64,000 bases of DNA, taken from Hyphomonadaceae bacterium (lineage in GTDB: Bacteria; Pseudomonadota; Alphaproteobacteria; Caulobacterales; Aquidulcibacteraceae). The notes beneath the pieces were generated by a model. That model was not told the DNA's origin and searched no databases. It was given only the letters and a program-made list of their open reading frames with translations. Positions 36,685 through 46,211 of the stretch are shown here, in pieces. A program made the translations under genes and the position numbers. Positions within the stretch are counted from its first letter, which is position 1. Every line of letters starts with the position of its first letter. The stretch lies in the NCBI GenBank assembly GCA_016791425.1, contig JAEUMQ010000017.1:62001-126000 (forward strand). The letters are read 5' to 3'.

Positions 36685-38382
36685 TCAATCGATGCGCTGC
36701 AGCGCCCAGCGCAGGCGGTTCGGCGGCCCTTCGCCCGAGCCGTTCGGATCGGCCGCGCCCGAAAGCACGATCTGGCTCGTCTCCTGCCGCGGCTTGTCGG
36801 CGTAATCCTGCCGCCCCGCGAGATAGATCGAGTCCTCGATCGCCACGCGCGTCGCGTCCGTGCGCAGCCGCCAGATCGCGCCGCCGGGCGTGATCAGCCG
36901 CGGCTCCCGCGGCGCGGCCCATTCGGCCCGCACGCTCGGATGCAGGTGGAACCGCACCGCGAACGGGATCGCCTGCAGGTTCGGGCTCTTGCCGTCATTG
37001 AGCGGCCGCCCGAGCTCGTCCGCGCCGCGCACATTGCGCCCTTCCTTGTCCATGAACAGGAAACGCCGGTGCACGAACCCGAACTCTTCGCGATAGCCCT
37101 CGTGGCGCGCCTCGATATGCACGCCATCCTCTTCCTCCATGCGCTTGGAGGAGAACGCGAACTCGAGCGGATAGGCCGCGCCGCGCCCGCGCTTGGGCTT
37201 GGAGAATTCCGCCGACAATGAATCATCGAGCGCGAGCGTCGAATGCCCGTTGGTCGCGCGCGCCGCTGCGCGCCAGTCCGGCGCCAGCTCCCGCGCTGCC
37301 CCGACATTGACGATGAGCCGGTCGCGCCCGGTGGAAAGCTCGAACGCGAGCGCGCTCGCATGCGCGCGCTCTCCATGCGCCGGCGGCGGCGCCCCGCCCA
37401 CGTCCATGACCACGACCGAATCTCCGGCCGAGAGGTGCTGGTAGCCCGATTGCGTCGCGAACCGGAAAGCCGGCATGCCCGCGCCCGCCTCCTTCAGGAT
37501 GCTCTCCAGCGACGCAGCCGATCCTTCCGAGCCGCCATGGAAGCAAGCGAGCCCGCCGTCGCCGAGCCGCAGCAGGCGCAAGAGCTGCGCCGCGCGCGGG
37601 ATCGTCTCCCGGATGAGGCGCGGCGTCTCGAACCCGCCGCGCGCCAGCGCATCGTCGATCGAGATGAGATCGGCGAGCGCTTCGGCCAGCGCCTCCGGCG
37701 ATCGCGACAAATGCCCGCCGTCGGGATGGAATTGCGTCGAGCAAGCCTCTTCCAGGAGCTCCACGCCTTGTTCGGCGATCCGCTCGCCCTCGTCCCCGAT
37801 CGCCAGCCCCGCGAGCGTCAGCGCCGCGCCGGTCTTGATGCGCAGATGAGGCGCGCGCAAATCCTTCCACGCCGCCATCAGATGATGCGCCTGCCAGCCG
37901 AAGCTCTGCAGCAGCTGCGTGCGGGCCTGCCCCTTCGTCTCGAACGCCGGGCGCGCATGGCAGAGCCAAGCATAGAGCCGCTCGGCGGTCAGCTCCGGCG
38001 CCCATGCCGCCTCGTGCCATTGCCCGAATCCCGATTGCCAGCGCTCGAGCAATTGCGCGATGCGCGGATGCGCTTCGGCGCCAAGCGCCGCCAGATCGAT
38101 GAGCCACGAGAAAGAATGCAGCCGCGAGGTGAAGTGCGAGGAGGGATGCGCCGCGCCCCACGGGATGAGGTGCTGTCCCGAAAGCCGCTCCGTCGCGATC
38201 CGCCAATGCCCGGTGGCGATCTCCCGTCCGCGCCGCGCGTCCCCAACGCGCACGTCGTGTCCGAAGAGCGCGATCCGCGAGGGCGGGCTGCTCGCGCGGC
38301 TCGCCCGGTAGAACGGCGTGGAGCGCCATTCGTCCACCGCCGCGTTGAGGAGCGGCCGCCACGGGGAGGCGCCGCGCGCCAC
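36685..38382 (-). CDS. Heparinase II/III family protein
   Basis: The 565-residue product, from a GTG at 38382, has an N-terminal alpha/alpha toroid (LHSFSWLIDLAALG..., YAWLCHARPAFE) and a C-terminal beta-sandwich, the heparinase II/III fold with GGHLSRSPEA and the C-terminal NGHSTLALDD segment. In alphaproteobacteria a homologue commonly stands next to purH, where its substrate is not known; a role in exopolysaccharide or cell-envelope glycan turnover is inference. It begins 4 bp after the rpe stop, so is translationally linked. Confidence 0.85.
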   Translation of the reverse strand: MARGASPWRPLLNAAVDEWRSTPFYRASRASSPPSRIALFGHDVRVGDARRGREIATGHWRIATERLSGQHLIPWGAAHPSSHFTSRLHSFSWLIDLAALGAEAHPRIAQLLERWQSGFGQWHEAAWAPELTAERLYAWLCHARPAFETKGQARTQLLQSFGWQAHHLMAAWKDLRAPHLRIKTGAALTLAGLAIGDEGERIAEQGVELLEEACSTQFHPDGGHLSRSPEALAEALADLISIDDALARGGFETPRLIRETIPRAAQLLRLLRLGDGGLACFHGGSEGSAASLESILKEAGAGMPAFRFATQSGYQHLSAGDSVVVMDVGGAPPPAHGERAHASALAFELSTGRDRLIVNVGAARELAPDWRAAARATNGHSTLALDDSLSAEFSKPKRGRGAAYPLEFAFSSKRMEEEDGVHIEARHEGYREEFGFVHRRFLFMDKEGRNVRGADELGRPLNDGKSPNLQAIPFAVRFHLHPSVRAEWAAPREPRLITPGGAIWRLRTDATRVAIEDSIYLAGRQDYADKPRQETSQIVLSGAADPNGSGEGPPNRLRWALQRID

Positions 38383-38386
38383 CTCG

Positions 38387-39043
38387 CTACTGCCCCTTCA
38401 GGCGCGCGATGTTGCGCGCATAGGACGCCTCGCCCTTGCCGTCGAACACCGCGCTTCCCGCCACGAGCACCGTCGCGCCCGCATCCACCGCGCGTTTCGC
38501 GGTCTCCGGATTGATGCCGCCGTCCACTTCAAGCCACGCCTTCGATCCGATCTTGTCGAGCCGCGCGCGGATGTCGCTGATCTTGCGCAATTGGCTTTCG
38601 ATGAACGCCTGCCCGCCGAAGCCGGGATTGACGCTCATGACGAGCACGAGATCGACCTCTTCAAGGACGTACTCGATCGCCTCCACCGGCGTCTGCGGCG
38701 TCAGCGTCACGCCCGGCTTCACGCCGGCTTTCCTGATCCGCTGCAGCGTGCGGTGGGTGTGCGGCCCCGCCTCCACGTGGACGGTGATGATGTCGGCGCC
38801 CGCCTCGACGAACGCGTCGAGATGCGGGTCCACCGGCGCGATCATCAGGTGCACGTCGAGCGGGATCGTCGCGTGCGGCTTCAAGGCCTTCACCACCGCG
38901 GGACCGATCGTGATGTTGGGCACGAAATGCCCGTCCATGACATCGACATGGACGAAGTCCGCGCCCGCGCGCTGGATCGCTTGGACCTCTTCGCCCAGCC
39001 GGGCGAAATCCGCCGACAGGATCGATGGCGCTATGAGGGGCAT
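38387..39043 (-). CDS. rpe: Ribulose-phosphate 3-epimerase
   Basis: The 218-residue TIM-barrel enzyme interconverts ribulose 5-phosphate and xylulose 5-phosphate in the pentose phosphate pathway. It has [13 protein letters not shown] at the N-terminus, the metal-binding [12 protein letters not shown], the DVHLMI strand, [12 protein letters not shown] and the phosphate-binding VDGGI near the end. Full length, with the start at ATG 39043. Confidence 0.95.
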   Translation of the reverse strand: MPLIAPSILSADFARLGEEVQAIQRAGADFVHVDVMDGHFVPNITIGPAVVKALKPHATIPLDVHLMIAPVDPHLDAFVEAGADIITVHVEAGPHTHRTLQRIRKAGVKPGVTLTPQTPVEAIEYVLEEVDLVLVMSVNPGFGGQAFIESQLRKISDIRARLDKIGSKAWLEVDGGINPETAKRAVDAGATVLVAGSAVFDGKGEASYARNIARLKGQ

Positions 39044-39083
39044 GCGGTCGCGGTAACAGGCCCCGGGGGAGGGCGCAAGGCGA

Positions 39084-40409
39084 TCAGGCGGCGCCGACGA
39101 GCCGCGCGGCGTAGAACCCGTCCATGCCGCCGCGATCCGGCAGGTGCGAGGGGAGCGTCCGCAGGTCCCCCTCGGCGCTGACCAGCGGCTCGCCGACCTC
39201 GTCCATGCCAATCTCCGAGCGCCGCCAGCCGCCCGCCTTGAGCGCCGCCGCCACGATCTCCGGCCCTTCCTCCGGCTCCAGCGAGCACACCGCGTAGACG
39301 AGCCGCCCGCCCGGCTTGAGCCACGCGCCCGCCCGCGCCAGCAGCCGCCCCTGCAGGTCGGTCAGCGCCTTGAGGTCGGTGGGGCGCCGCACCCACGCCA
39401 CGTCCGGATGCCGCCTGAGCGTCCCGGTCGCGCTGCACGGCGCATCGAGCAGGATCGCGTCGAACCGCGGCTCAGACCTCCATTCCAGCGCATCCGCGCA
39501 CACGATCTCCGCCTGAAGCCGCGTCCGGCTGAGGTTCGCCCGCACCCGCTCCAGCCGCTCCGCGGAAATATCGAGCGCGGTCACGCGCGCGCCTGCCGCC
39601 GCGAGCTGCATCGTCTTGCCGCCCGGCGCCGCGCAAAGATCGAGCACGTCCTGCCCGCGCACCTCCCCGAGCAGCCGTGCCGGCAGCGCCGCGGCCGCGT
39701 CCTGCACCCACCATTCGCCCTCGCTGAACCCTGGCAAGGTTTCGACCCCGCCCCTTGAGGGGAGGGGGTAGGGGGTGGGGTGATCCTCCGCCTTCCGGGA
39801 ATCCCCCGCCAGTCGAACGGCGCCGGTCGGCAACACGACCCCGCCAAGCCTCTGCGCCCAACCCTCCGCGTCGCTCTTCACGCTGAGATCGAGCGGCGGC
39901 TCCTCCAGCAGCGCCGCCGCAATCTCCGCCGCGACGCCGTCGCCATAAGCCGCCCGCCAGCGCGCATAGAGCCAGCCCGGCAAGTCCGCGCCAGGCGGAA
40001 GCGCCTCCAGGATCGCGCCGCCTTCACTCGCCACCTTCCGCAGCACCGCGTTCATCAGCTTCGCGAACGCCGCCGTGGCGCGCGCGGAATTCGCCAGCGT
40101 AACCGTCTCCGACACCACCGCATGCGGCGGCGTCTTCAGCACCAGCAATTGCGCCGCCGCCGTCCGCAGCAGCGCGCGCGCGAGCTTCGCCCCGTCCGGC
40201 AACGGCCGCTGCACGAACCGCGCGAGCACCGCATCGATCCCGCCGAGCCGTCGCAACGTCGCCGACGCGATCGCCCGCGCGAACGCGCGATCGCGTCCTT
40301 CCAGCGCCTTGAACGAATGCGTCTGCGCCAGCGCCGCCTCCAGCGTGCGCCCCTCATCGAGCACCGCCGACACGATCTCGGCCGCCGCCAGCCTTGGAGA
40401 GACCGACAT
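39084..40409 (-). CDS. rsmB: 16S rRNA (cytosine(967)-C(5))-methyltransferase with in-frame repeat insertion
   Basis: The 441-residue methyltransferase has an N-terminal NusB-like RNA-binding domain and a C-terminal Rossmann domain with [15 protein letters not shown], the [15 protein letters not shown] motif (catalytic PC) and VCSLEPEEG. Between RLAG and [16 protein letters not shown] lies extra sequence; residues 210-221 read [12 protein letters not shown] and are encoded by palindromic repeat copy C. The frame is kept and the catalytic motifs are intact, so the enzyme is probably functional. It lies next to the SIR2-like gene. Confidence 0.9.
   Translation of the reverse strand: MSVSPRLAAAEIVSAVLDEGRTLEAALAQTHSFKALEGRDRAFARAIASATLRRLGGIDAVLARFVQRPLPDGAKLARALLRTAAAQLLVLKTPPHAVVSETVTLANSARATAAFAKLMNAVLRKVASEGGAILEALPPGADLPGWLYARWRAAYGDGVAAEIAAALLEEPPLDLSVKSDAEGWAQRLGGVVLPTGAVRLAGDSRKAEDHPTPYPLPSRGGVETLPGFSEGEWWVQDAAAALPARLLGEVRGQDVLDLCAAPGGKTMQLAAAGARVTALDISAERLERVRANLSRTRLQAEIVCADALEWRSEPRFDAILLDAPCSATGTLRRHPDVAWVRRPTDLKALTDLQGRLLARAGAWLKPGGRLVYAVCSLEPEEGPEIVAAALKAGGWRRSEIGMDEVGEPLVSAEGDLRTLPSHLPDRGGMDGFYAARLVGAA
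39741..39782 (+). repeat. Palindromic repeat copy C inside rsmB
   Basis: CCCCGCCCC (39746-39754), a TTGA centre and GGGGAGGGG (39759-39767, one mismatch in the stem), then the tail GGTAGGGGGTGGGG. It has the same stem-plus-tail plan as copies A and B but sits in frame in rsmB, where on the minus strand it encodes [12 protein letters not shown]. Confidence 0.75.
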
Positions 40410-40411
40410 TT

Positions 40412-41416
40412 TTACAGACCCGTGCGCTGTTCGAAGAAACCATTTCGCACAAGGTCGGACATCGACCCCGCGTCCGTCTTGAAAATCCCAAGACGGCTCA
40501 GCGTTCGCGCCAGCCTAGCGTCTTGGCCGCCGAAGTTCTGCACGTGGAACTTCTCACCTCCTGCACTGATCCCAAGAAGCTGGAGGTTGGTCTCCGTCCA
40601 CGAGAAGCCGACCGAAAACACTTGATCGGCCTCATCGATTGCAGCGCGCACTTCATCAACCACGGAACTACCGGTTCCGTCCGCAAGGCCCAAATTCTCA
40701 AACTGCTGAAGTATCCAGGTAGACGAGTCGTGCAATTCGGTCGGAAGCTCAGAGAAAGCGCCGTACGGATAGTGAAACTGGAAGCACTGATCGAGGGGCG
40801 GGTAATCCCGCTCCGCAACCGGCCACATCTGCTGCAAGAGTGTTTGCAATAAGCGGTCATAGTTGAAGCTGATGACCTGAACCGGTGTCAGCGTTTGAGC
40901 CTTCAATACTAGTGGACGACAGACTCCGACGAAGAGGCGTATCCAGTTTTCAACGGTGCCCGCGCGCCATGGGCTTTGAAAGGATGGCTCAAAGCAGCCA
41001 CGGCGTAGCTGCCAGCTACGTTCGTGTTGTTCGTACAAGCCCTCGAAGAGAACCGCGGCGATGAGTGTTCTCACAGGATCTCGCAGGGATGGGTTGTCGC
41101 GCAAAAAGTCATCGACACTTGTGTGAAAGTTGGCCCGACGAATGGTCTCGGCGACCGAGGTCGCGGAGGCATGGACGTCGCCCTCCATTCCCTTCAGCGT
41201 GGAAAAATAGGCGAACGCCTTCGGGTTCGGAGTTTTTTGACTCTGAAGGAAGCGTTCCACGCCGCCGACCACCGGCCGATCCCAGAATTGCTCGTAGACG
41301 GCCACCAAGCTGGAGCTGTTCTGGATTACCCGGCGCCACAGCTCCTCGCCCAGGGGAGCTCCAAAATCATAGCTCGCGCCGGCGCCCAGAATGATCGTGG
41401 TATTAGACGAGAACAT
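40412..41416 (-). CDS. SIR2-like domain protein (possible NADase)
   Basis: A 334-residue protein with the SIR2-like Rossmann pattern: IILGAGASYDFG at residues 8-19, SVDDFLRD at 100-107, ISFNYDRLL at 182-190 (N185), FHYPYG with H215, and FSVGFSWTETN at 267-277. These match the SIR2_2 class used as NAD-degrading effectors in several anti-phage systems; N185 and H215 are the candidate catalytic pair. No transmembrane or second domain is seen. Base composition is visibly less GC-rich than the flanking genes. It lies 14 bp from htpX and 2 bp from rsmB. Defence function is inference. Confidence 0.72.
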   Translation of the reverse strand: MFSSNTTIILGAGASYDFGAPLGEELWRRVIQNSSSLVAVYEQFWDRPVVGGVERFLQSQKTPNPKAFAYFSTLKGMEGDVHASATSVAETIRRANFHTSVDDFLRDNPSLRDPVRTLIAAVLFEGLYEQHERSWQLRRGCFEPSFQSPWRAGTVENWIRLFVGVCRPLVLKAQTLTPVQVISFNYDRLLQTLLQQMWPVAERDYPPLDQCFQFHYPYGAFSELPTELHDSSTWILQQFENLGLADGTGSSVVDEVRAAIDEADQVFSVGFSWTETNLQLLGISAGGEKFHVQNFGGQDARLARTLSRLGIFKTDAGSMSDLVRNGFFEQRTGL

Positions 41417-41430
41417 CGAATGGAGTGCCG

Positions 41431-42366
41431 CTAACCCCACGGCCCAGGCTTGCGGCCCCAGGGCCCAGGCCCGCCCGCTGCGCTCGGCGCGGTCTGCGTG
41501 AAAGCCGGCGACGCCGACCCCATCACCGCCGCGATTTCCCGGAGCGCCCGCACGCGGTTCCCCGTGTTCGGGTGCGTGGAGAAGAGGTTGTCCGCCCCGC
41601 GCCCGGTCAGCGGATTGATGATGAACACGTGCGCGGTCGCCGGATTGCGCTCCGCATCCATGTTCGGGATGCGCTTGGCGAAGCCCTCGATCTTCTCCAG
41701 CGCGCGGGCGAGCGCATTCGGATCGCCCGACAGCTCCGCGCCGCCGCGGTCCGCCTCGTATTCCCGCGCCCGCGAGATCGCCATCTGCACCAGCGCCGCC
41801 GCGATCGGCGCCAGGATCATCATCGCGATCGCCGCGATCGGGTTGCCGCCGTTCTCCCGGTTGCCGCCGAAGAAGAAGGCGAAGTTGGCGAGCATGCCGA
41901 TCGCGCCCGCCAGCGTCGCGGTGATCGTCATCGTCAGCGTGTCGCGGTGCCGCACATGCGCCAGCTCGTGCGCCATCACGCCCCGAATCTCTTCGCGCGA
42001 GAGCATGCGGAGCAAGCCCGTGGTCGCAGCCACCGCTGCGTGCTCGGGCGACCGCCCGGTCGCGAACGCGTTCGGCTGTGGATTGTCGATCACGTAGATT
42101 TTGGGCGCCGGCATGCCGGCCCGCTGCGCCATGTCGAGAACGTCGGAGGCGTAGGTCCGCACGGCCGGATCGCTGAACGTCTCCGCCGGCTGCGCGTGAT
42201 AGTGCGAGAGCACCAGCCGGTCGGAATTCCAGTACGCGAACGCGTTCATCGCGATGGCGACGCCGAGCGCGATGACCATGCCGGTCGCGCCGCCGATCAG
42301 ATAGCCCACCCCCATGAAGATCGCGGTCATCGCCGCCAGCAGCATGAAGGTCTTGATCTGGTTCAT
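41431..42366 (-). CDS. htpX: Membrane zinc metalloprotease HtpX
   Basis: The 311-residue M48B protease has two N-terminal helices, the zinc motif [12 protein letters not shown] at H133-E134-H137, a second hydrophobic pair, and [13 protein letters not shown] with the third ligand. HtpX degrades misfolded inner-membrane proteins. The C-terminus carries a Gly/Pro-rich tail. The ATG at 42366 follows AGGG. It is distinct from the larger M48 protein at 7061-8848. Confidence 0.93.
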   Translation of the reverse strand: MNQIKTFMLLAAMTAIFMGVGYLIGGATGMVIALGVAIAMNAFAYWNSDRLVLSHYHAQPAETFSDPAVRTYASDVLDMAQRAGMPAPKIYVIDNPQPNAFATGRSPEHAAVAATTGLLRMLSREEIRGVMAHELAHVRHRDTLTMTITATLAGAIGMLANFAFFFGGNRENGGNPIAAIAMMILAPIAAALVQMAISRAREYEADRGGAELSGDPNALARALEKIEGFAKRIPNMDAERNPATAHVFIINPLTGRGADNLFSTHPNTGNRVRALREIAAVMGSASPAFTQTAPSAAGGPGPWGRKPGPWG

Positions 42367-42792
42367 CCCTGCGGCCCCATCGTCGCGGGCGCCGCGACAC
42401 ACAAGCAGGAGATATGAGGGGGCGTTCGCGCAAGGGGAAGAGGCCGCAGCACGCGCTCCCGCTGAGTTGAACGGACTTTACCGCCCGGCCCTTCGCGCCG
42501 AGCCTGGGCCTGCGCGGGAGAGGGGCGGCTTGAAGGAGCGGCTCGTTTCGCCTTCGGGTCGCCTGAGCTAGGCGGCCCGCGGGCCGGAACAATTGTTCCT
42601 CCTGCTCTCGTCGGCGGCGGCGGGCGAACGCGCCCAACTTAGGCCCGCCATCGCCGGCGCCCGCGCCAATTCGCCCCAAACTCGCCTCGGACTCGTCGCT
42701 GGGTTTTCGCCGCATTGCAGCAAATCGCGAAACCGGCTAGAGCCGCGCCGCATTGAGACCGGCGGGGCCGGCCGCTCAGGATCCCACATCAT
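42367..42792. other. Intergenic region between htpX and kup, no gene seen
   Basis: This 426-bp stretch between divergent genes shows no credible reading frame with a ribosome binding site; apparent frames are shadows running into kup. The only clear structure is the 14-bp palindrome at 42586-42599. It must hold the promoters of both genes, but I could not place them. Confidence 0.6.
42586..42599. promoter_or_regulatory. Perfect 14-bp palindrome upstream of kup
   Basis: GGAACAATTGTTCC is an exact palindrome in an otherwise GC-rich intergenic region, about 194 bp before the kup ATG. It could be an operator for a dimeric regulator of kup. No neighbouring regulator is evident. Confidence 0.4.
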
Positions 42793-44796
42793 ATGGTGCA
42801 GTCGGGAGCGGCTAAGGGGGCTGGCGCCGAGGCCGCGCCTGACCCTGCCTCGCACGGCCGCCAGACGCACGGCCCATTCTGGGCGCTGGTGCTGGGCTCG
42901 ATCGGCGTCGTCTACGGCGACATTGGCACGAGCCCCCTCTACGCCTTCAAGGAATCGCTCGCTCACGTGATGCAGGATGGCACGCCCGCCCAAGTGGGCG
43001 AGGTCGTCGGCCTCGTCAGCCTCATCTTCTGGGCGCTGATGATCGTGGTGACGCTGAAATACGTCGTCATCGTCATGCAGATGGACAACAAGGGCGAGGG
43101 CGGCACGCTCTCGCTCATGGCGCTCGCCCAGCGCGCGCTTGGCCGGCGCACGCCGTGGCTGTTCGTCATCGGCGTGGCCGGCGCCGCGATGTTCTATGGC
43201 GACGCCATCATTACCCCGGCCATCTCCGTTCTATCCGCGGTGGAGGGCTTGAAGGCGGTCCCCGCGCTGGAAGGGCGGATCGACCCCTTCATCTTGCCGA
43301 TCGGCATCGGGATCATCGTCGGGCTCTTCGCCGTGCAGAGCCGCGGCACCGGCGCGGTCGGCCGCTTCTTCGGGCCGATCACGACCATCTGGTTCCTCGC
43401 CATGGGTGCGCTCGGGCTGGCGCACCTGATGGCCAATCCGTCGATCCTTCAGGCGCTCTCTCCGGTCCCGGCGCTGACCTTCGCCATCGACCACCATTTC
43501 CTCACCTTCGTAGTGCTGGGCTCGGTCTTCCTCGCCGTCACCGGCGCGGAGGCGCTCTACGCCGATATGGGCCATTTCGGTCGCCGGCCCATCCGCGTCG
43601 CCTGGATCGGTCTCGTCCTGCCGGCGCTCACCTTGAACTATCTGGGGCAGGGCGCCTTCGCGATCGAGAACCTCGACATCATCAACGCCGAATACGTGGC
43701 CGCGCACGCGCGCGCCGCCGCCGCCGGCGCCAGCCACGTGGCGTTCGACTACAGCCCCTTCTTCGAGATGGCGCCGGATATGTTGCGCCTGCCCTTGGTC
43801 GTCCTCGCCACCACCGCCACCGTGATTGCGAGCCAGGCGGTGATCTCCGGCGCCTTCTCGCTCACCCAGCAGGCGATCCAGCTCGGGCTTCTCCCGCGCA
43901 TGGAAATCCGCCGCACCTCCGAGACGCGCGCCGGCCAGATCTACATGCCGCAGGTGAACTGGCTGCTGCTCGCCGGCGTCATCATCCTGATGCTGGCGTT
44001 CGGATCCTCCACGCGGCTCGCAGCCGCCTATGGCATCTCGATCACCGGCGAGATGCTGATGAGCACCTGCATGGTGTTCGTCGTTATCTCGCGGCTCTGG
44101 AAGCGTCCGGCCTTGCTCGCTGCGCTGATCGTCGCGCCGTTCATCGTCATCGAGCTTATCTTCCTCTCCTCCAACCTGCAGCGCGTCTGGCAGGGCGGCT
44201 TCGTGCCGCTGGCGCTCGCCGCCGGCCTGATGACGGTGATGTGGACCTGGACGCGCGGCACCCGCATCCTCTCCGACTCCACTCGCCGCGACGAGCCGCT
44301 CGCCAAGCTCTTCGAGACGCTGTCGCTGCATCCCCCGCACCGCGTCCGCGGCGCGGCCATCTTCCTCACTGCCGATCCCGACATCGCGCCCGCCGCGCTC
44401 ATGCACAACTTGAAGCACAATCAGGTCCTGCACGAGCAGATCATCATCCTCACCGTGAAAACGCTGGAGACGCCGCGCGCCCCCGAGAGCGAGCGCGTCA
44501 GGATCGAGGACTTCCTCCCTGACGTGAAGCGCGTCACGCTCACCTTCGGCTTCATGGAAACCCCGAACGTGGTGAAGGCGCTGACCGCCGCGCGCGCGCA
44601 GGGCCTGAAGTTCGACATCATGAAGACGAGCTTCTTCCTCTCCCGCCGGACCGTGGTGCCGAGCGAGCGCAGCGGCATGCCGCTCTGGCAGGATCATCTG
44701 TTCATCTTCCTCGCCCGCAACGCCACCAACGCCACCGACTTCTTCCACATCCCCTCCGGCCGCGCCGTCGAGCTCGGCAATCAGGTCATGGTGTGA
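42793..44796 (+). CDS. kup: KUP family potassium uptake transporter
   Basis: The 667-residue transporter has about 12 transmembrane helices and the family signature GVVYGDIGTSPLYAFKE near the N-terminus, followed by a cytoplasmic C-terminal domain ending FFHIPSGRAVELGNQVMV. Kup imports potassium with protons. It overlaps the next gene by 4 bases (GTGA) and heads a three-gene run with two membrane genes. Confidence 0.94.
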   Translation: MVQSGAAKGAGAEAAPDPASHGRQTHGPFWALVLGSIGVVYGDIGTSPLYAFKESLAHVMQDGTPAQVGEVVGLVSLIFWALMIVVTLKYVVIVMQMDNKGEGGTLSLMALAQRALGRRTPWLFVIGVAGAAMFYGDAIITPAISVLSAVEGLKAVPALEGRIDPFILPIGIGIIVGLFAVQSRGTGAVGRFFGPITTIWFLAMGALGLAHLMANPSILQALSPVPALTFAIDHHFLTFVVLGSVFLAVTGAEALYADMGHFGRRPIRVAWIGLVLPALTLNYLGQGAFAIENLDIINAEYVAAHARAAAAGASHVAFDYSPFFEMAPDMLRLPLVVLATTATVIASQAVISGAFSLTQQAIQLGLLPRMEIRRTSETRAGQIYMPQVNWLLLAGVIILMLAFGSSTRLAAAYGISITGEMLMSTCMVFVVISRLWKRPALLAALIVAPFIVIELIFLSSNLQRVWQGGFVPLALAAGLMTVMWTWTRGTRILSDSTRRDEPLAKLFETLSLHPPHRVRGAAIFLTADPDIAPAALMHNLKHNQVLHEQIIILTVKTLETPRAPESERVRIEDFLPDVKRVTLTFGFMETPNVVKALTAARAQGLKFDIMKTSFFLSRRTVVPSERSGMPLWQDHLFIFLARNATNATDFFHIPSGRAVELGNQVMV

Positions 44797-45293
44797 GTGC
44801 GGCCGCGGCCCGGACGTCTCGCTCCTTGCGAGTGGGCCGCACACTTCTCGCCTGGCTTTGCGCCGTCGATGCCGCCGCCTGGTCCGCGATGGCGACGCAG
44901 ACGCTGGTGCAATGGTGGCGCTTTCCCGAGGCGCCGCCGTCGCTGGGCGACCCCAAGATGCTCTTCTCCATGACCACGGCGATGGCGGTCGCCGGGGCGA
45001 TCTTCGGCGCGCCCGCCGGCGCCGGCGCAATCGTCGCGATCCGCCATTTCGAATGGTCGCGGCCCTTGGCGGACATCGCCTTCGCCGCACTTGCCGCCGT
45101 CTCCGGCGCCGCGCTCTGCATGGCGCTCAACGTCGCGTTCAACGCGGTCGCGAACGGCGCTCCGTTTGTTAGCCAGGGCGCCTATGCGCTCGGGCTATTG
45201 GGCGGCATGCTTCTGATGCTGGTCGCCGGCGGCGCCGTCGGCGGCTGCGTCTATTGGCTCGTCGCCGGACGCCCCGCGCCGCCCTATTCGTAA
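44793..45293 (+). CDS. Four-helix membrane protein of unknown function
   Basis: Starts at a GTG overlapping the kup stop. The 166-residue product has four predicted helices (about residues 15-38, 58-82, 93-118 and 131-157) and ends GGCVYWLVAGRPAPPYS. The end motif YWLVAGRPA recurs as YWLLAGRPA at the membrane/soluble junction of the next gene, so the two may share an ancestor. No domain was recognised. Confidence 0.65.
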   Translation: MSAAAARTSRSLRVGRTLLAWLCAVDAAAWSAMATQTLVQWWRFPEAPPSLGDPKMLFSMTTAMAVAGAIFGAPAGAGAIVAIRHFEWSRPLADIAFAALAAVSGAALCMALNVAFNAVANGAPFVSQGAYALGLLGGMLLMLVAGGAVGGCVYWLVAGRPAPPYS

Positions 45294-45302
45294 GAGCACG
45301 CG

Positions 45303-46211
45303 ATGGGTATTCTCCTTTACGCCGCGTCCGCGCTCGTGATGGCCGGCGGCTATTATTATTGGCGCCGCATGAACGCGCCGGTGGTGCAGGCGACGCTCGC
45401 CTTCATCGCCGCGATCGCGCTTGGCGCGCTCGTCTGCGCCGCGATCCTGACCAGCCTCTACATGACCAACGCCACGGCGCTGTCGCCGCAGCAGCGCGGA
45501 CTCTACGCGCTCTTCGGGGCCGCGATCGGCTTCGCGTTCGGAACCGCCGCCGGCGCGCTCATCGGCGGCCCGATCTGGATGGCCGGCGTGCTCGCGATCC
45601 GCAAGGGGCAGGCGCCGCGCCCCTATGGCGACATCATCGTCGGCCTCGCCGCCGCCTTCGCCACGCTCGCGATCCTATGGCGCCCGCTTGGCCTCTCGCT
45701 CCTGTCGCGAGGCCACCCGCCCTGGCACTGGCTCGCTGCGGCGGTTGCGGGGGCGCTCGCCGGCTTCGTCTATTGGCTGCTTGCAGGACGCCCCGCCTCT
45801 GATGCGCCGAACACGGAGGAGATCAACAAAGCCGCGGTTCGCGCATACGTCGATGCGTTCAATGCCGGCGATTTCGATCGCCTTCGCGCAGTCCACACGC
45901 CCGACGCCATCGTCCGCGGCGTGCTCGGCTGGGGCGGCATCGACGAGGTGATGCCGATCTGGAAGGACCTGGTGAACTGCCTGGGCATGCAGCTCGAGAT
46001 CGAGGAGATCATCGCCCAGCGTGATTTCGTCTCGGTCCGCTTCAAGGAGACCGGAACCGCGAAGGCCGAGTTCCGCGGCAATCCCGCGACCGGCAAGTCC
46101 TACGAGATCGTCGCGATGGAATTCTACGAGCTGAAAGAGGGCAAGATCCATCGCCGCTGGGGCGCCCGCGACTCCGCCTCTATCGGCCGCCAGCTCGGCT
46201 GGTCGAGCTAA
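45303..46211 (+). CDS. Fusion of a membrane domain and a SnoaL-like domain
   Basis: The 302-residue product has about five transmembrane helices in residues 1-165 ending YWLLAGRPA, then a soluble NTF2/SnoaL-fold domain (about 172-298) with VRAYVDAFNAGDFDRLRAVH, the nuclear-transport-factor-like VMPIWKDLV and EGKIHRRWGARD at the end. SnoaL-like domains are small binding or cyclase folds; a membrane-tethered form is unusual. It follows the preceding gene by 9 bp. Function unknown. Confidence 0.7.
   Translation: MGILLYAASALVMAGGYYYWRRMNAPVVQATLAFIAAIALGALVCAAILTSLYMTNATALSPQQRGLYALFGAAIGFAFGTAAGALIGGPIWMAGVLAIRKGQAPRPYGDIIVGLAAAFATLAILWRPLGLSLLSRGHPPWHWLAAAVAGALAGFVYWLLAGRPASDAPNTEEINKAAVRAYVDAFNAGDFDRLRAVHTPDAIVRGVLGWGGIDEVMPIWKDLVNCLGMQLEIEEIIAQRDFVSVRFKETGTAKAEFRGNPATGKSYEIVAMEFYELKEGKIHRRWGARDSASIGRQLGWSS

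Noticed and set aside
40412-42715. 767-codon minus-strand frame covering htpX and the SIR2-like gene
   Set aside because: The first two-thirds is an off-frame reading of htpX; the true gene starts at ATG 41416 where the SIR2 pattern begins.
42568-42993. 141-codon minus-strand frame upstream of kup
   Set aside because: It runs into kup on the opposite strand, has no ribosome binding site and no family features.
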